20,342 nt of DNA from Arcicella sp043769985 (GTDB lineage: Bacteria; Bacteroidota; Bacteroidia; Cytophagales; Spirosomataceae): positions 1 to 20,342 of the forward strand of contig JAYVIV010000067.1 in NCBI GenBank assembly GCA_043769985.1, given 5' to 3'. The notes beneath the pieces are model-generated. The model ran no database searches and was not told the origin of the DNA. It saw only the letters and a program-made list of their open reading frames with translations. Position numbers and translations under genes: made by a program. Positions 8,473 through 14,524 of this stretch are shown piece by piece; positions within the stretch are counted from its first letter, which is position 1, and each line of letters begins with the position of its first letter.

Positions 8473-8721
8473 CTTCAATCCGTCAGCCACATAAGGCATT
8501 AAAGCCAAGTGTCTCGAACGTTTGATGGCAGTTGCCACTTTACGTTGGTATTTCAACGAAGTACCAGTAAGGCGACGTGGAAGAATTTTTCCTTGTTCGT
8601 TCACCAATTTCAATAAGAAATCTGGGTTCTTGTAGTCAATATACTTAATGCCAGATTTTTTGAAACGGCAATATTTTTTGCGTATTACGCTTTTGTCAAT
8701 TGGTTCGTTTACTAATGTCAT
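8470..8721 (-). CDS. rpsR: 30S ribosomal protein S18
   Basis: The 83-aa protein has the S18 signature: CRFKKSGIKYIDYKNPDFLLKL, then ILPRRLTGTSLKYQRKVATAIKRSRHLALMPYV. S18 pairs with S6 on the platform of the 30S subunit, matching the gene order rpsF-rpsR. The ATG lies 31 bases after the rpsF stop and has no Shine-Dalgarno sequence. Only one cysteine (C18) is present at the N-terminus, so this is a form without the four-Cys zinc site. Expression is set by the promoter upstream of rpsF. Confidence 0.97.
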   Translation of the reverse strand: MTLVNEPIDKSVIRKKYCRFKKSGIKYIDYKNPDFLLKLVNEQGKILPRRLTGTSLKYQRKVATAIKRSRHLALMPYVADGLK

Positions 8722-8752
8722 GATTTCAAAAATTAAAATTGAATTGCTTTAA

Positions 8753-9127
8753 TTACTCAGCCTTTGATTCGGCTGCTGCGACTGGTTTCTTTCCTATCAA
8801 ACCTTTCTGCTTACGCTCGTTGTATGATACAGCGTGCTTATCAAGAGCGGTTGTTAAGAAACGGATTACTTTTTCGTCACGCTTGTATTCAAGTTCCAAT
8901 TTGGCGATTAATGTGCCTTCAGCTTTGAATTCGATGATGTAATAATAACCTGTATGCTTGTTTTGAATAGGATACGCCAGCTTACGTATTCCCCATGCGT
9001 CTTCATTTACGATTTCGGCATTGTTGTCTGCTAAGACTTTTTTAAACTTTTCAACGGTATCCTTTGTCTGCTGTTCAGACAAAACGGGAGTTAAGATGAA
9101 TACCGTTTCATAATTACGTAATTCCAT
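8753..9127 (-). CDS. rpsF: 30S ribosomal protein S6
   Basis: The 124-aa protein opens MELRNYETVFILTPVLSE and contains WGIRKLAYPIQNKHTGYYYI, both diagnostic of S6. The tail from about residue 105 (ERKQKGLIGKKPVAAAESKAE) is a charged, alanine-rich extension common in Bacteroidota S6. It binds S18 and helix 22-23 of 16S rRNA. It is the first gene of the rpsF-rpsR-rplI operon and lies 25-30 bases downstream of the predicted transcription start. Unlike many bacteria, no ssb gene lies between rpsF and rpsR. Confidence 0.97.
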   Translation of the reverse strand: MELRNYETVFILTPVLSEQQTKDTVEKFKKVLADNNAEIVNEDAWGIRKLAYPIQNKHTGYYYIIEFKAEGTLIAKLELEYKRDEKVIRFLTTALDKHAVSYNERKQKGLIGKKPVAAAESKAE

Positions 9128-9158
9128 TATGATATATTTGATTTTAAAAATTGGACTG

Positions 9159-9190
9159 CAAAGGTACAGTTTTCAAATTAAAAATCAAAA
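9159..9190 (-). promoter_or_regulatory. Promoter of the rpsF-rpsR-rplI operon
   Basis: Read on the minus strand, TTTTG (9190-9186) is followed after exactly 19 bases by TACCTTTG (9166-9159). This is a perfect fit to the Bacteroidota housekeeping promoter TTTG-N19-TAnnTTTG. The predicted start of transcription is near 9153, giving a leader of roughly 25 bases. Confidence 0.8.
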
Positions 9191-9246
9191 TTGAGAGGAG
9201 AAAGATTTGAGAGTCAAGGGGTTGGGTGTAAATAAAAATAATTTTC

Positions 9247-9326
9247 AATGTGCAGTGGTCAATTTTCAATGTTCAAGGAAGCGAATCACTTGAACATTGA
9301 GCATTGAACATTGCAAATTAAAAATT
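9247..9326. repeat. Intergenic inverted-repeat element
   Basis: CAATGTTCAAG (9267-9277) and CTTGAACATTG (9289-9299) are perfect inverted copies around an 11-base spacer. The same words recur in looser form on both sides (TTTTCAATGTGC on the left, GCATTGAACATTGC on the right), so the whole stretch is an imperfect palindrome built from one short word. It sits between the rpsF promoter and the small ORF. No transposase or target duplication is seen. Confidence 0.6.
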
Positions 9327-9339
9327 ATTTTTTACATAT

Positions 9340-9468
9340 TTATTTCATTTTCAACTTCCCATTCCCAAGCACTATTTTATCCGTTTTATCTTGTTTTTTG
9401 TAACCATTTCCTTCGGGGTCAATGTCCGAATCATAACCCGTTGCGGAGGTTTTAGCTTTATCTTCCAT
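9340..9468 (-). CDS. Candidate small protein, 42 aa
   Basis: An ATG at 9468 opens a 42-codon frame ending in TAA. The product starts MEDKAKTSATGYDSDIDPEG, continues NGYKKQDKTDKIVLGNGKLKMK, and is very hydrophilic with no membrane segment or signal peptide. The composition (acidic first half with DSDIDPEGNG, basic second half) looks like a protein rather than random translation of AT-rich DNA. I recognise no family. It is transcribed in the same direction as rpsF but upstream of the rpsF promoter. A perfect 16-bp palindrome lies 5 bases upstream of its start codon. The alternative is that it is a chance ORF in a 600-base gap; conservation in relatives would settle it. Confidence 0.5.
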   Translation of the reverse strand: MEDKAKTSATGYDSDIDPEGNGYKKQDKTDKIVLGNGKLKMK

Positions 9469-9473
9469 TTTGT

Positions 9474-9489
9474 TACTTGAATTCAAGTA
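9474..9489. promoter_or_regulatory. 16-bp perfect palindrome, possible operator
   Basis: TACTTGAATTCAAGTA reads the same on both strands. It lies 5 bases before the start of the 42-codon ORF and could bind a dimeric regulator; no regulator gene is next to it. The rest of 9490-9765 shows no gene, only a TAATTTTG (9663-9670) that matches a -7 element for the following plus-strand gene but lacks a -33 partner. Confidence 0.4.
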
Positions 9490-9765
9490 CTTTAAAAATG
9501 AATGTAATCAACTAACAAATCTCTGGATTGTAATGGGTAGTTGTTGGGATAACCTGTAAATCGCTTACAAAATATCAGTCAAAACCAAGGAATCATCCAC
9601 CCCCGCAACCATTCTTAATATTGGAATAGGTTTTGATTGAACAGAATGATTAATATTGTAAATAATTTTGTATTTCGATGTGCGTTTGTCGTTGTTCGAT
9701 GTTTGCATCAAAAGCCGAAGACGAAAACCTAACATCAAATAACGAAAACCAAACAACGAATAAAA

Positions 9766-10452
9766 ATGGAAGAAGAAAAAAGTTTTGGACGTAAATTATT
9801 AAGTTTCTTTATTGAAGAGAATACGGCTCACACCCAAACGCAGACAACGTCCACTCCCACACAGGCAGGAACGCCTCCAAAAGTGCAAGTGCAACAGAAC
9901 GTAGCCGTACAAAATGCTTCGGGAACGGGCGTTGTGGATAAAAAATTTGTGGATCATTTCGTATCCTTATTAGAGAGTTCAAATCTGAAAGGACCTGATT
10001 ATTTTGAATATATGCAGGCTTTGAAGAGTTTGGCGGGTTTGGGGCTTTCGGAAGATAAACAATATCAGGCGGCTTGGGCAAGTTTTAAGGCAATGGGAGG
10101 TATTACGGACGTTACGGTTTTAACGAATACTGCCAATCAATACGTAGGACTTTTGGATAACGACCGTCAGAATTTTTTGAAAGATGTTGATACAGCGATT
10201 TCTCAGAAAGTAGGCGGTTTGAAAAATGATTTGAAAGCGACGCAGGATGAAAACGAATCAATTGCCAAACAAATCATTGATTTACAGAATCGTATAAATG
10301 GTAATAATGAAAAAATTACGAAAATAACGACCGATATTTCAGAACAAAGTGCCAAGATTACGAGCAATAAAAGCAATTACGAAATCACGTACAGTTCGTT
10401 TGTAGAACAAATAAAAGGAGATATTGCGAAGATTTCGCAGTATTTGAGCTAA
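9766..10452 (+). CDS. Uncharacterised cytoplasmic coiled-coil protein, partner of the next gene
   Basis: I do not recognise a named family. The 228-aa protein has four visible parts. Residues 6-17 (SFGRKLLSFFIE) form a short amphipathic helix that may touch the membrane. Residues about 20-55 are a Thr/Pro/Gln linker. Residues about 57-145 are a helical domain with VDHFVSLLESSNLKGPDYFEYMQAL in two stretches and a second half around LLDNDRQNFLKDVD. Residues about 150-205 are a coiled coil rich in Asn, Lys and Ile. There is no signal peptide or transmembrane helix, so it should be cytoplasmic. The next gene follows after 77 bases on the same strand and encodes a membrane coiled-coil protein; the two probably work together. 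Confidence 0.75.
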   Translation: MEEEKSFGRKLLSFFIEENTAHTQTQTTSTPTQAGTPPKVQVQQNVAVQNASGTGVVDKKFVDHFVSLLESSNLKGPDYFEYMQALKSLAGLGLSEDKQYQAAWASFKAMGGITDVTVLTNTANQYVGLLDNDRQNFLKDVDTAISQKVGGLKNDLKATQDENESIAKQIIDLQNRINGNNEKITKITTDISEQSAKITSNKSNYEITYSSFVEQIKGDIAKISQYLS

Positions 10453-10529
10453 GTACAAAGGAGGAATGGAGACAGGAAAAAAGGAGAAATTTACAGAAAA
10501 ATTCAACCAATTAACAAAATAAAATAACA

Positions 10530-11528
10530 ATGGCAGATTTATCACAAATTGGAGGGGATGCTCCTCAAAAATCATTTTGGAGCAAGCCAGAGGGCATCAC
10601 TTCTTTGCTTTTCTTAGCGGCAGCGGGTGCTTTGGGGATTTATTATCTTAATCCTATTTTAGAATTCTTGATAAAGGTTACTTCAAATACGCTTTATTTG
10701 GCTGGACTTTTAGGCGTTTTGGGATTCCTAATTTTCTTAGTTACGAGCCGAGATGTGAGAACCGCTGTCTTCTTTTTGTTTAAAACGATGATGCGTAAAA
10801 TTGCAGGATTAATTGTTCAACTTGATCCCATCGCCATCATGAAAATCTATATTTCTGATTTACGTGAAAAGAAAGAAAAAATGTCGGGACAGATTGATAT
10901 TTTGGCAGGGCAATTGGTGAAATTGAACAAGAAAATTCATGAAAATAATGACAATATTAAAGCTAAATTTGCCGAAGCCAACAAGGCAAATTCCATGACG
11001 GATAAGCCAGGAATGAGGGAGGCAGCGCAACTTGCCACCATCGAAGGTGCAGGTTTGCAGGAGATGAATGAAAAGTTGCTTCCCTTGCAAAGAAACATGA
11101 AAACTGTAATGGGTTTTATGGAGAAAGTAGCTTCTTCAGCTGATTATATTATTAAAGAAACGGAGATTAAAGTTAAGTTGAAAGAGGCTGAATATGAGAT
11201 TGTTAAGTCGTCTTCAAATGCTTTAAAAACTGCCATCAGCATCTTCAAAGGTAATCCAGATAAGAAGTTTTACTTTGATGAATCAATGGAATATATCCAA
11301 GATGATATGAGTAAAAAATTGGGAGAGATGAAACGTGCTATGGATTATTCAATGGATTTTATCAATTCGGTAGATATTCAAAACGGCATTTTGACCGATA
11401 AAGGACAACAAATGTTGGATGCGTATAATCAAGGAGAATTTAAGTTAATTACGTTGGATGCACCTTCAGAAAAGAAGATAGAACTTAATCCTTCTAAGGA
11501 TTCTAATTATAAGGGTTTGTTGGAGTAA
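10530..11528 (+). CDS. Membrane-anchored coiled-coil protein, possibly PspA/ESCRT-III-like
   Basis: The 332-aa protein has two transmembrane helices near the N-terminus (about 22-40 and 53-72), then a long helical cytoplasmic part with coiled coils at about 105-145 and 175-240 and a charged C-terminal tail. The segment LDPIAIMKIYISDLREKKEK (98-117) recalls the helix 1 region of PspA/Vipp1 proteins, where a D-P pair precedes a helix that begins the coiled-coil hairpin. PspA lacks the N-terminal membrane helices, so if related this is a diverged, membrane-fixed version. It forms an apparent two-gene operon with the preceding coiled-coil gene and ends at a strong terminator. Function is unknown; membrane remodelling or maintenance is a hypothesis from architecture only. 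Confidence 0.7.
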   Translation: MADLSQIGGDAPQKSFWSKPEGITSLLFLAAAGALGIYYLNPILEFLIKVTSNTLYLAGLLGVLGFLIFLVTSRDVRTAVFFLFKTMMRKIAGLIVQLDPIAIMKIYISDLREKKEKMSGQIDILAGQLVKLNKKIHENNDNIKAKFAEANKANSMTDKPGMREAAQLATIEGAGLQEMNEKLLPLQRNMKTVMGFMEKVASSADYIIKETEIKVKLKEAEYEIVKSSSNALKTAISIFKGNPDKKFYFDESMEYIQDDMSKKLGEMKRAMDYSMDFINSVDIQNGILTDKGQQMLDAYNQGEFKLITLDAPSEKKIELNPSKDSNYKGLLE

Positions 11529-11538
11529 GAGATATGAG

Positions 11539-11573
11539 AAAGCCGTTTCAGAGTCAGTTCTGAAACGGCTTTT
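11539..11573. terminator. Bidirectional terminator between convergent genes
   Basis: AAAGCCGTTTCAGA (11539-11552) and TCTGAAACGGCTTT (11559-11572) form a perfect 14-bp stem with a 6-base loop. It lies 10 bases after the plus-strand coiled-coil gene and 13 bases from the end of the minus-strand DUF1828 gene, so it can serve both. Confidence 0.88.
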
Positions 11574-11585
11574 ATGAATATTACT

Positions 11586-12353
11586 TTACGCTGCCGCTTT
11601 TAATTGTGATAGATGGTTATTTCTTTCAGACCATTTTAAAAAAGGTATATTGTATTGGTCTAAGGCTGAATAAATATCAGAAGATACATCTATTATAGTA
11701 TCATTTAGAATAATTAACCCTTGAGTATTTGGGCGATTTTGTTTTGTATCTTCAAGCATCCATAAAGAACTACCTACAATGTCTTTTCGAGGATTATTAA
11801 TTGCTCTTACAGCAGTTTCTTCTCTCTTTTTTATTTTTGGCAATGTGAAATCAAATTTGTGAGTAAATCCGCTTTTTCCAGTAAATAATGTATCCTTCAC
11901 AGAAACAACATCATTCATCTCAAAAAAATCACTAACATCCTCTATAAAAAAACTCTTTACTTTTGGTTCACTTAGCATAAACATATCATCAACCGATAAA
12001 ATAGCTTGAATGAGCCTATGCTTAACCTCTGGGAATTTTTTTTTATCCGTTTTTACTGATATTTCCTTACCTCCATTTACTCTTTGAAGTCCAAAAGAAC
12101 GGAGTAACATGTTCAAATCCTCTGAGCGTTTTGCACTTTTACTTATATCAAGTCCACTTAATTTAAGTTCATTTAGAGTATTCCCACCATCTGATAAAGT
12201 AATTTGCTCTTCTTCTTGTTTTATGTACAATTCAATCATATCATTTTTATGATTTAAAAAAGGAGTAACAATTTCATACCATCCTCCTTTAACCTCACGA
12301 ATTATGAGACCCTGCCTTATCCACTCAACATATGAATCAACTAAATATTTCAT
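11586..12353 (-). CDS. DUF1828 / DUF1829 domain protein
   Basis: The 255-aa protein carries the DUF1828 pattern in its first half: a TPFLNHKNDMIELYI strand pair, then ITLSDGGNTLNEL at 51-63 and a helix LNMLLRSFGL at 80-89. The second half (about 155-245) fits DUF1829, with GKSGFTHKFDFTLPK at 159-173, a Trp at 198 and NIPFLKWSERNN near the end. Both are families of unknown function found together in one protein across many bacteria, often in variable regions. It starts 21 bases after the DUF6978 gene on the same strand, and the pair looks like one transcript. The K-F-D-F run followed by a conserved W and D could be read as a nuclease-like fold, but I cannot show an active site. Confidence 0.75.
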   Translation of the reverse strand: MKYLVDSYVEWIRQGLIIREVKGGWYEIVTPFLNHKNDMIELYIKQEEEQITLSDGGNTLNELKLSGLDISKSAKRSEDLNMLLRSFGLQRVNGGKEISVKTDKKKFPEVKHRLIQAILSVDDMFMLSEPKVKSFFIEDVSDFFEMNDVVSVKDTLFTGKSGFTHKFDFTLPKIKKREETAVRAINNPRKDIVGSSLWMLEDTKQNRPNTQGLIILNDTIIDVSSDIYSALDQYNIPFLKWSERNNHLSQLKAAA

Positions 12354-12374
12354 TTTATAAATTTTATAATAGTA

Positions 12375-12989
12375 TTATAATTCTAAGACTCTACGGATCT
12401 TAAGTTCTTCTACATTACAGTATTTAAAGAATTTTTGTACTTTGTCATACAAATCATCTTGCAATGTAATTCCAATTTCTGGAAAGCTTGACAAAGGTAA
12501 TGCCCATTTTTCACCATATCCTTCAAAATAAAAATGTATGTGATCTTCTCTATTAAAAACATAATTTTCAAATCCTTCAAACATTACATCAGGAGCTTGA
12601 TCCGGTGGATTTTTATGATTACCATTTAAGTCAAGACGGCGAAGAATAAATATTTTTTGGTATCGAACTTGAAATGTAGCTTTCCTAACGATTTCATTGG
12701 CATTATTTATATCCGCCATAAATTTCATTCTACCTGTATCGTTTTGCAATTCAATCATTATATCTTCTCCCTGAATTGGAAAGTTTACAATGATTCCATC
12801 AGCCTGATATTTTTTAAGCTCAAAAAGCTGGTCAGCTTCTATTTGTGGTAAATTCATTAAAGGAGTATTTATTATTGGATGATGAATAAAAGTGATTTTT
12901 TGTAAAGATGTACACTTTTCTGAGAATATCAAATTATCATATTGAAATGTTCGATTAATATACGTCATACTTTTCAAAAACCTCTCCAT
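12375..12989 (-). CDS. DUF6978 family protein
   Basis: The protein resembles the DUF6978 family: LPQIEADQLFELKK, then FQVRYQKIFILRRLDLNG with HKNPPD, then HIHFYFEGYGEKWALP, and a final FFKYCNVEEL. The 204-aa reading from the ATG at 12989 has 44 residues before the family begins. An internal ATG at 12857 (giving 160 aa and starting MNLPQIEADQL) matches the usual family length and may be the true start; another ATG lies at 12968. There is no signal peptide or membrane segment. It is the upstream gene of a pair with the DUF1828/DUF1829 protein, a pairing that recurs in accessory regions of Gram-positive bacteria and phage-related islands. Function is unknown. Confidence 0.68.
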   Translation of the reverse strand: MERFLKSMTYINRTFQYDNLIFSEKCTSLQKITFIHHPIINTPLMNLPQIEADQLFELKKYQADGIIVNFPIQGEDIMIELQNDTGRMKFMADINNANEIVRKATFQVRYQKIFILRRLDLNGNHKNPPDQAPDVMFEGFENYVFNREDHIHFYFEGYGEKWALPLSSFPEIGITLQDDLYDKVQKFFKYCNVEELKIRRVLEL

Positions 12990-13064
12990 TTTAATAGGTC
13001 ATTAAATATTTTAAACACACTCGCAGAATCAAATTCATAGAAATATGTTTAAAATGTGAAATAC

Positions 13065-13100
13065 TTTTGACAATCTAAATCCACTTATTCCTTAATTTTG
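13065..13100 (+). promoter_or_regulatory. Candidate promoter of pyrC giving a leaderless or near-leaderless transcript
   Basis: TAATTTTG (13093-13100) fits the -7 consensus and TTTTG (13065-13069) lies 23 bases upstream. Transcription would begin 5-7 bases after the -7 element, at or next to the pyrC ATG (13105). A second -7-like TACTTTTG (13062-13069) overlaps the -33 half. Confidence 0.5.
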
Positions 13101-13104
13101 CCCC

Positions 13105-14442
13105 ATGAACACAATACTAATCCTAAATGCCCAAGTTGTGAACGAAGGCAAAATCGAAACGAAAGACGTTTTTATTAAAGACGGCTTCATTGATAAAATC
13201 AGTACGGATTTGTCTCATTTACAGGCAGATAAAATCATTGATGCCAAAGGGAAATATCTCTTCCCAGGTGTGATTGACGACCAAGTTCACTTCCGTGAGC
13301 CTGGACTTACGCACAAAGGATGTATTCATTCAGAGGCTCGTGCGGGAGTTGCTGGTGGCGTTACAACCTTTATGGAAATGCCCAATACTGTTCCCAATGC
13401 CTTGAATCAATCCCTTTTGGCGGATAAATATGTGATTGCCGCTCGCACGTCTTTGGCGAATTATTCCTTCTTTATGGGTGCATCCAACGACAACATTGAG
13501 GAAGTTTTGAAAACCAATCCAGCGGACGTTTGTGGTATTAAAATCTTCATGGGTTCATCCACAGGAAATATGTTGGTAGATAATGAAAAAACCTTAGAAA
13601 ATATCTTCTCGAAAAGCCCGATGTTAATTGCCACACATTGCGAAGATGAAGCAACGGTTCGAGCAAATACTGAAATCTATAAACAACGTTTTGGCGATAA
13701 TCCTCATCCACGGGTTCATCCCGAAATCCGTAATGTGGAGGCTTGTTACAAGTCATCTTCAATGGCGGTTGAGTTGGCGAAAAAACACAATACTCGCTTG
13801 CATATTCTGCACATTACCACGGGCGAAGAAACCCATTTATTCAGAAACGATATACCCTTAAAAGAGAAACGAATTACCTCAGAAGTCTGTGTGCATCATT
13901 TATACTTCGACGCTCGAGATTATGAAACGCTTGGAAATCAGATAAAATGCAACCCAGCCGTGAAAGCTGATGGACACAAACAGCAATTATTAGCAGCACT
14001 TTTAGACGACCGATTGGACGTAATCGCAACCGACCACGCCCCGCATACGTGGGAGGAAAAACAAAACCCCTATTGGTCATCGCCATCGGGTTTGCCATTG
14101 GTGCAACATCCTTTGAATTTGATGATAGAATTTTATCAGGAAGGTAAAATTTCGTTGGAAAAAATAGCTGAAAAAATGGCTCATGCAGTAGCAGATTGCT
14201 TCCAAATTTCAAAGCGTGGATATATTCGTGAAGGCTATTGGGCAGACTTGGTTTTAGTAGATTTAGAAGACAAAACAACTGTTTCGAAAAACAATATTTA
14301 TTATCAATGCCAATGGTCACCTTTGGAAGGAAAAACCTTTAATTCAAGCATTACGCACACAATTGTCTCTGGACATTTGGCTTTTGAAGAAGGTGTTTTT
14401 GATGAAAATATGCGGGGAAAAAGGATTTTATTTGAGCGATAA
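13105..14442 (+). CDS. pyrC: Dihydroorotase (third step of pyrimidine synthesis)
   Basis: The 445-aa cytoplasmic enzyme closes N-carbamoyl-L-aspartate to dihydroorotate. The amidohydrolase fold shows PGVIDDQVHFREPG at 54-67 (H62 metal ligand, R64 substrate binding), GGVTTFMEMPNT at 84-95, the lysine expected to be carboxylated in CGIKIFMGSSTG (K146), H178 in ATHCED, H236 in LHILH and D310 in ATDHAPH. The usual DxHxH motif reads DDQVH here, so the first metal His is replaced by Gln; my recollection is that this is usual for the Bacteroidota enzyme rather than a defect. Length is normal. The gene stands alone and its TAA stop touches the perfect 36-bp inverted repeat shared with the convergent gene. 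Confidence 0.93.
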   Translation: MNTILILNAQVVNEGKIETKDVFIKDGFIDKISTDLSHLQADKIIDAKGKYLFPGVIDDQVHFREPGLTHKGCIHSEARAGVAGGVTTFMEMPNTVPNALNQSLLADKYVIAARTSLANYSFFMGASNDNIEEVLKTNPADVCGIKIFMGSSTGNMLVDNEKTLENIFSKSPMLIATHCEDEATVRANTEIYKQRFGDNPHPRVHPEIRNVEACYKSSSMAVELAKKHNTRLHILHITTGEETHLFRNDIPLKEKRITSEVCVHHLYFDARDYETLGNQIKCNPAVKADGHKQQLLAALLDDRLDVIATDHAPHTWEEKQNPYWSSPSGLPLVQHPLNLMIEFYQEGKISLEKIAEKMAHAVADCFQISKRGYIREGYWADLVLVDLEDKTTVSKNNIYYQCQWSPLEGKTFNSSITHTIVSGHLAFEEGVFDENMRGKRILFER

Positions 14443-14524
14443 AATAGCACACGGATTGAACGGATTAGACACGGATAAAAATAATTAAATCCGTGTCTAA
14501 TCCGTTCAATCCGTGTGCTATTTT
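14441..14524. terminator. Perfect 36-bp inverted repeat, bidirectional terminator
   Basis: The arm at 14441-14476 is the exact reverse complement of 14489-14524, with a 12-base A/T loop between. Each arm ends in AAAA/TTTT outside, so U runs form in both directions. Within an arm the word ACGGAT occurs three times (14451, 14460 and 14471). The repeat covers the last bases of the pyrC stop and the stop codon plus last codon of the opposing SGNH gene. It is much longer than an ordinary terminator and looks like a dispersed repeat that has been put to this use. Confidence 0.85.

Noticed and set aside
4799..9326. Composite transposon bounded by the inverted-repeat blocks
   Set aside because: The blocks have different sequences, there is no transposase or target duplication, and the enclosed genes include the core ribosomal operon.
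9565..9756. 63-codon minus-strand open frame upstream of the coiled-coil gene
   Set aside because: The product is low in protein-like pattern, it occupies the likely promoter region of the plus-strand gene, and no start signal is visible.
13105..13300. Inactive dihydroorotase because the DxHxH motif reads DDQVH
   Set aside because: The other metal ligands and the carboxylated lysine are present, and I recall the same DDQVHFREPG form in other Bacteroidota enzymes; it appears to be a lineage trait.
13874..14320. 148-codon open frame antisense to pyrC
   Set aside because: It lies fully inside the well-supported pyrC gene on the other strand, and its translation has no domain-like pattern; it is a shadow of codon bias.
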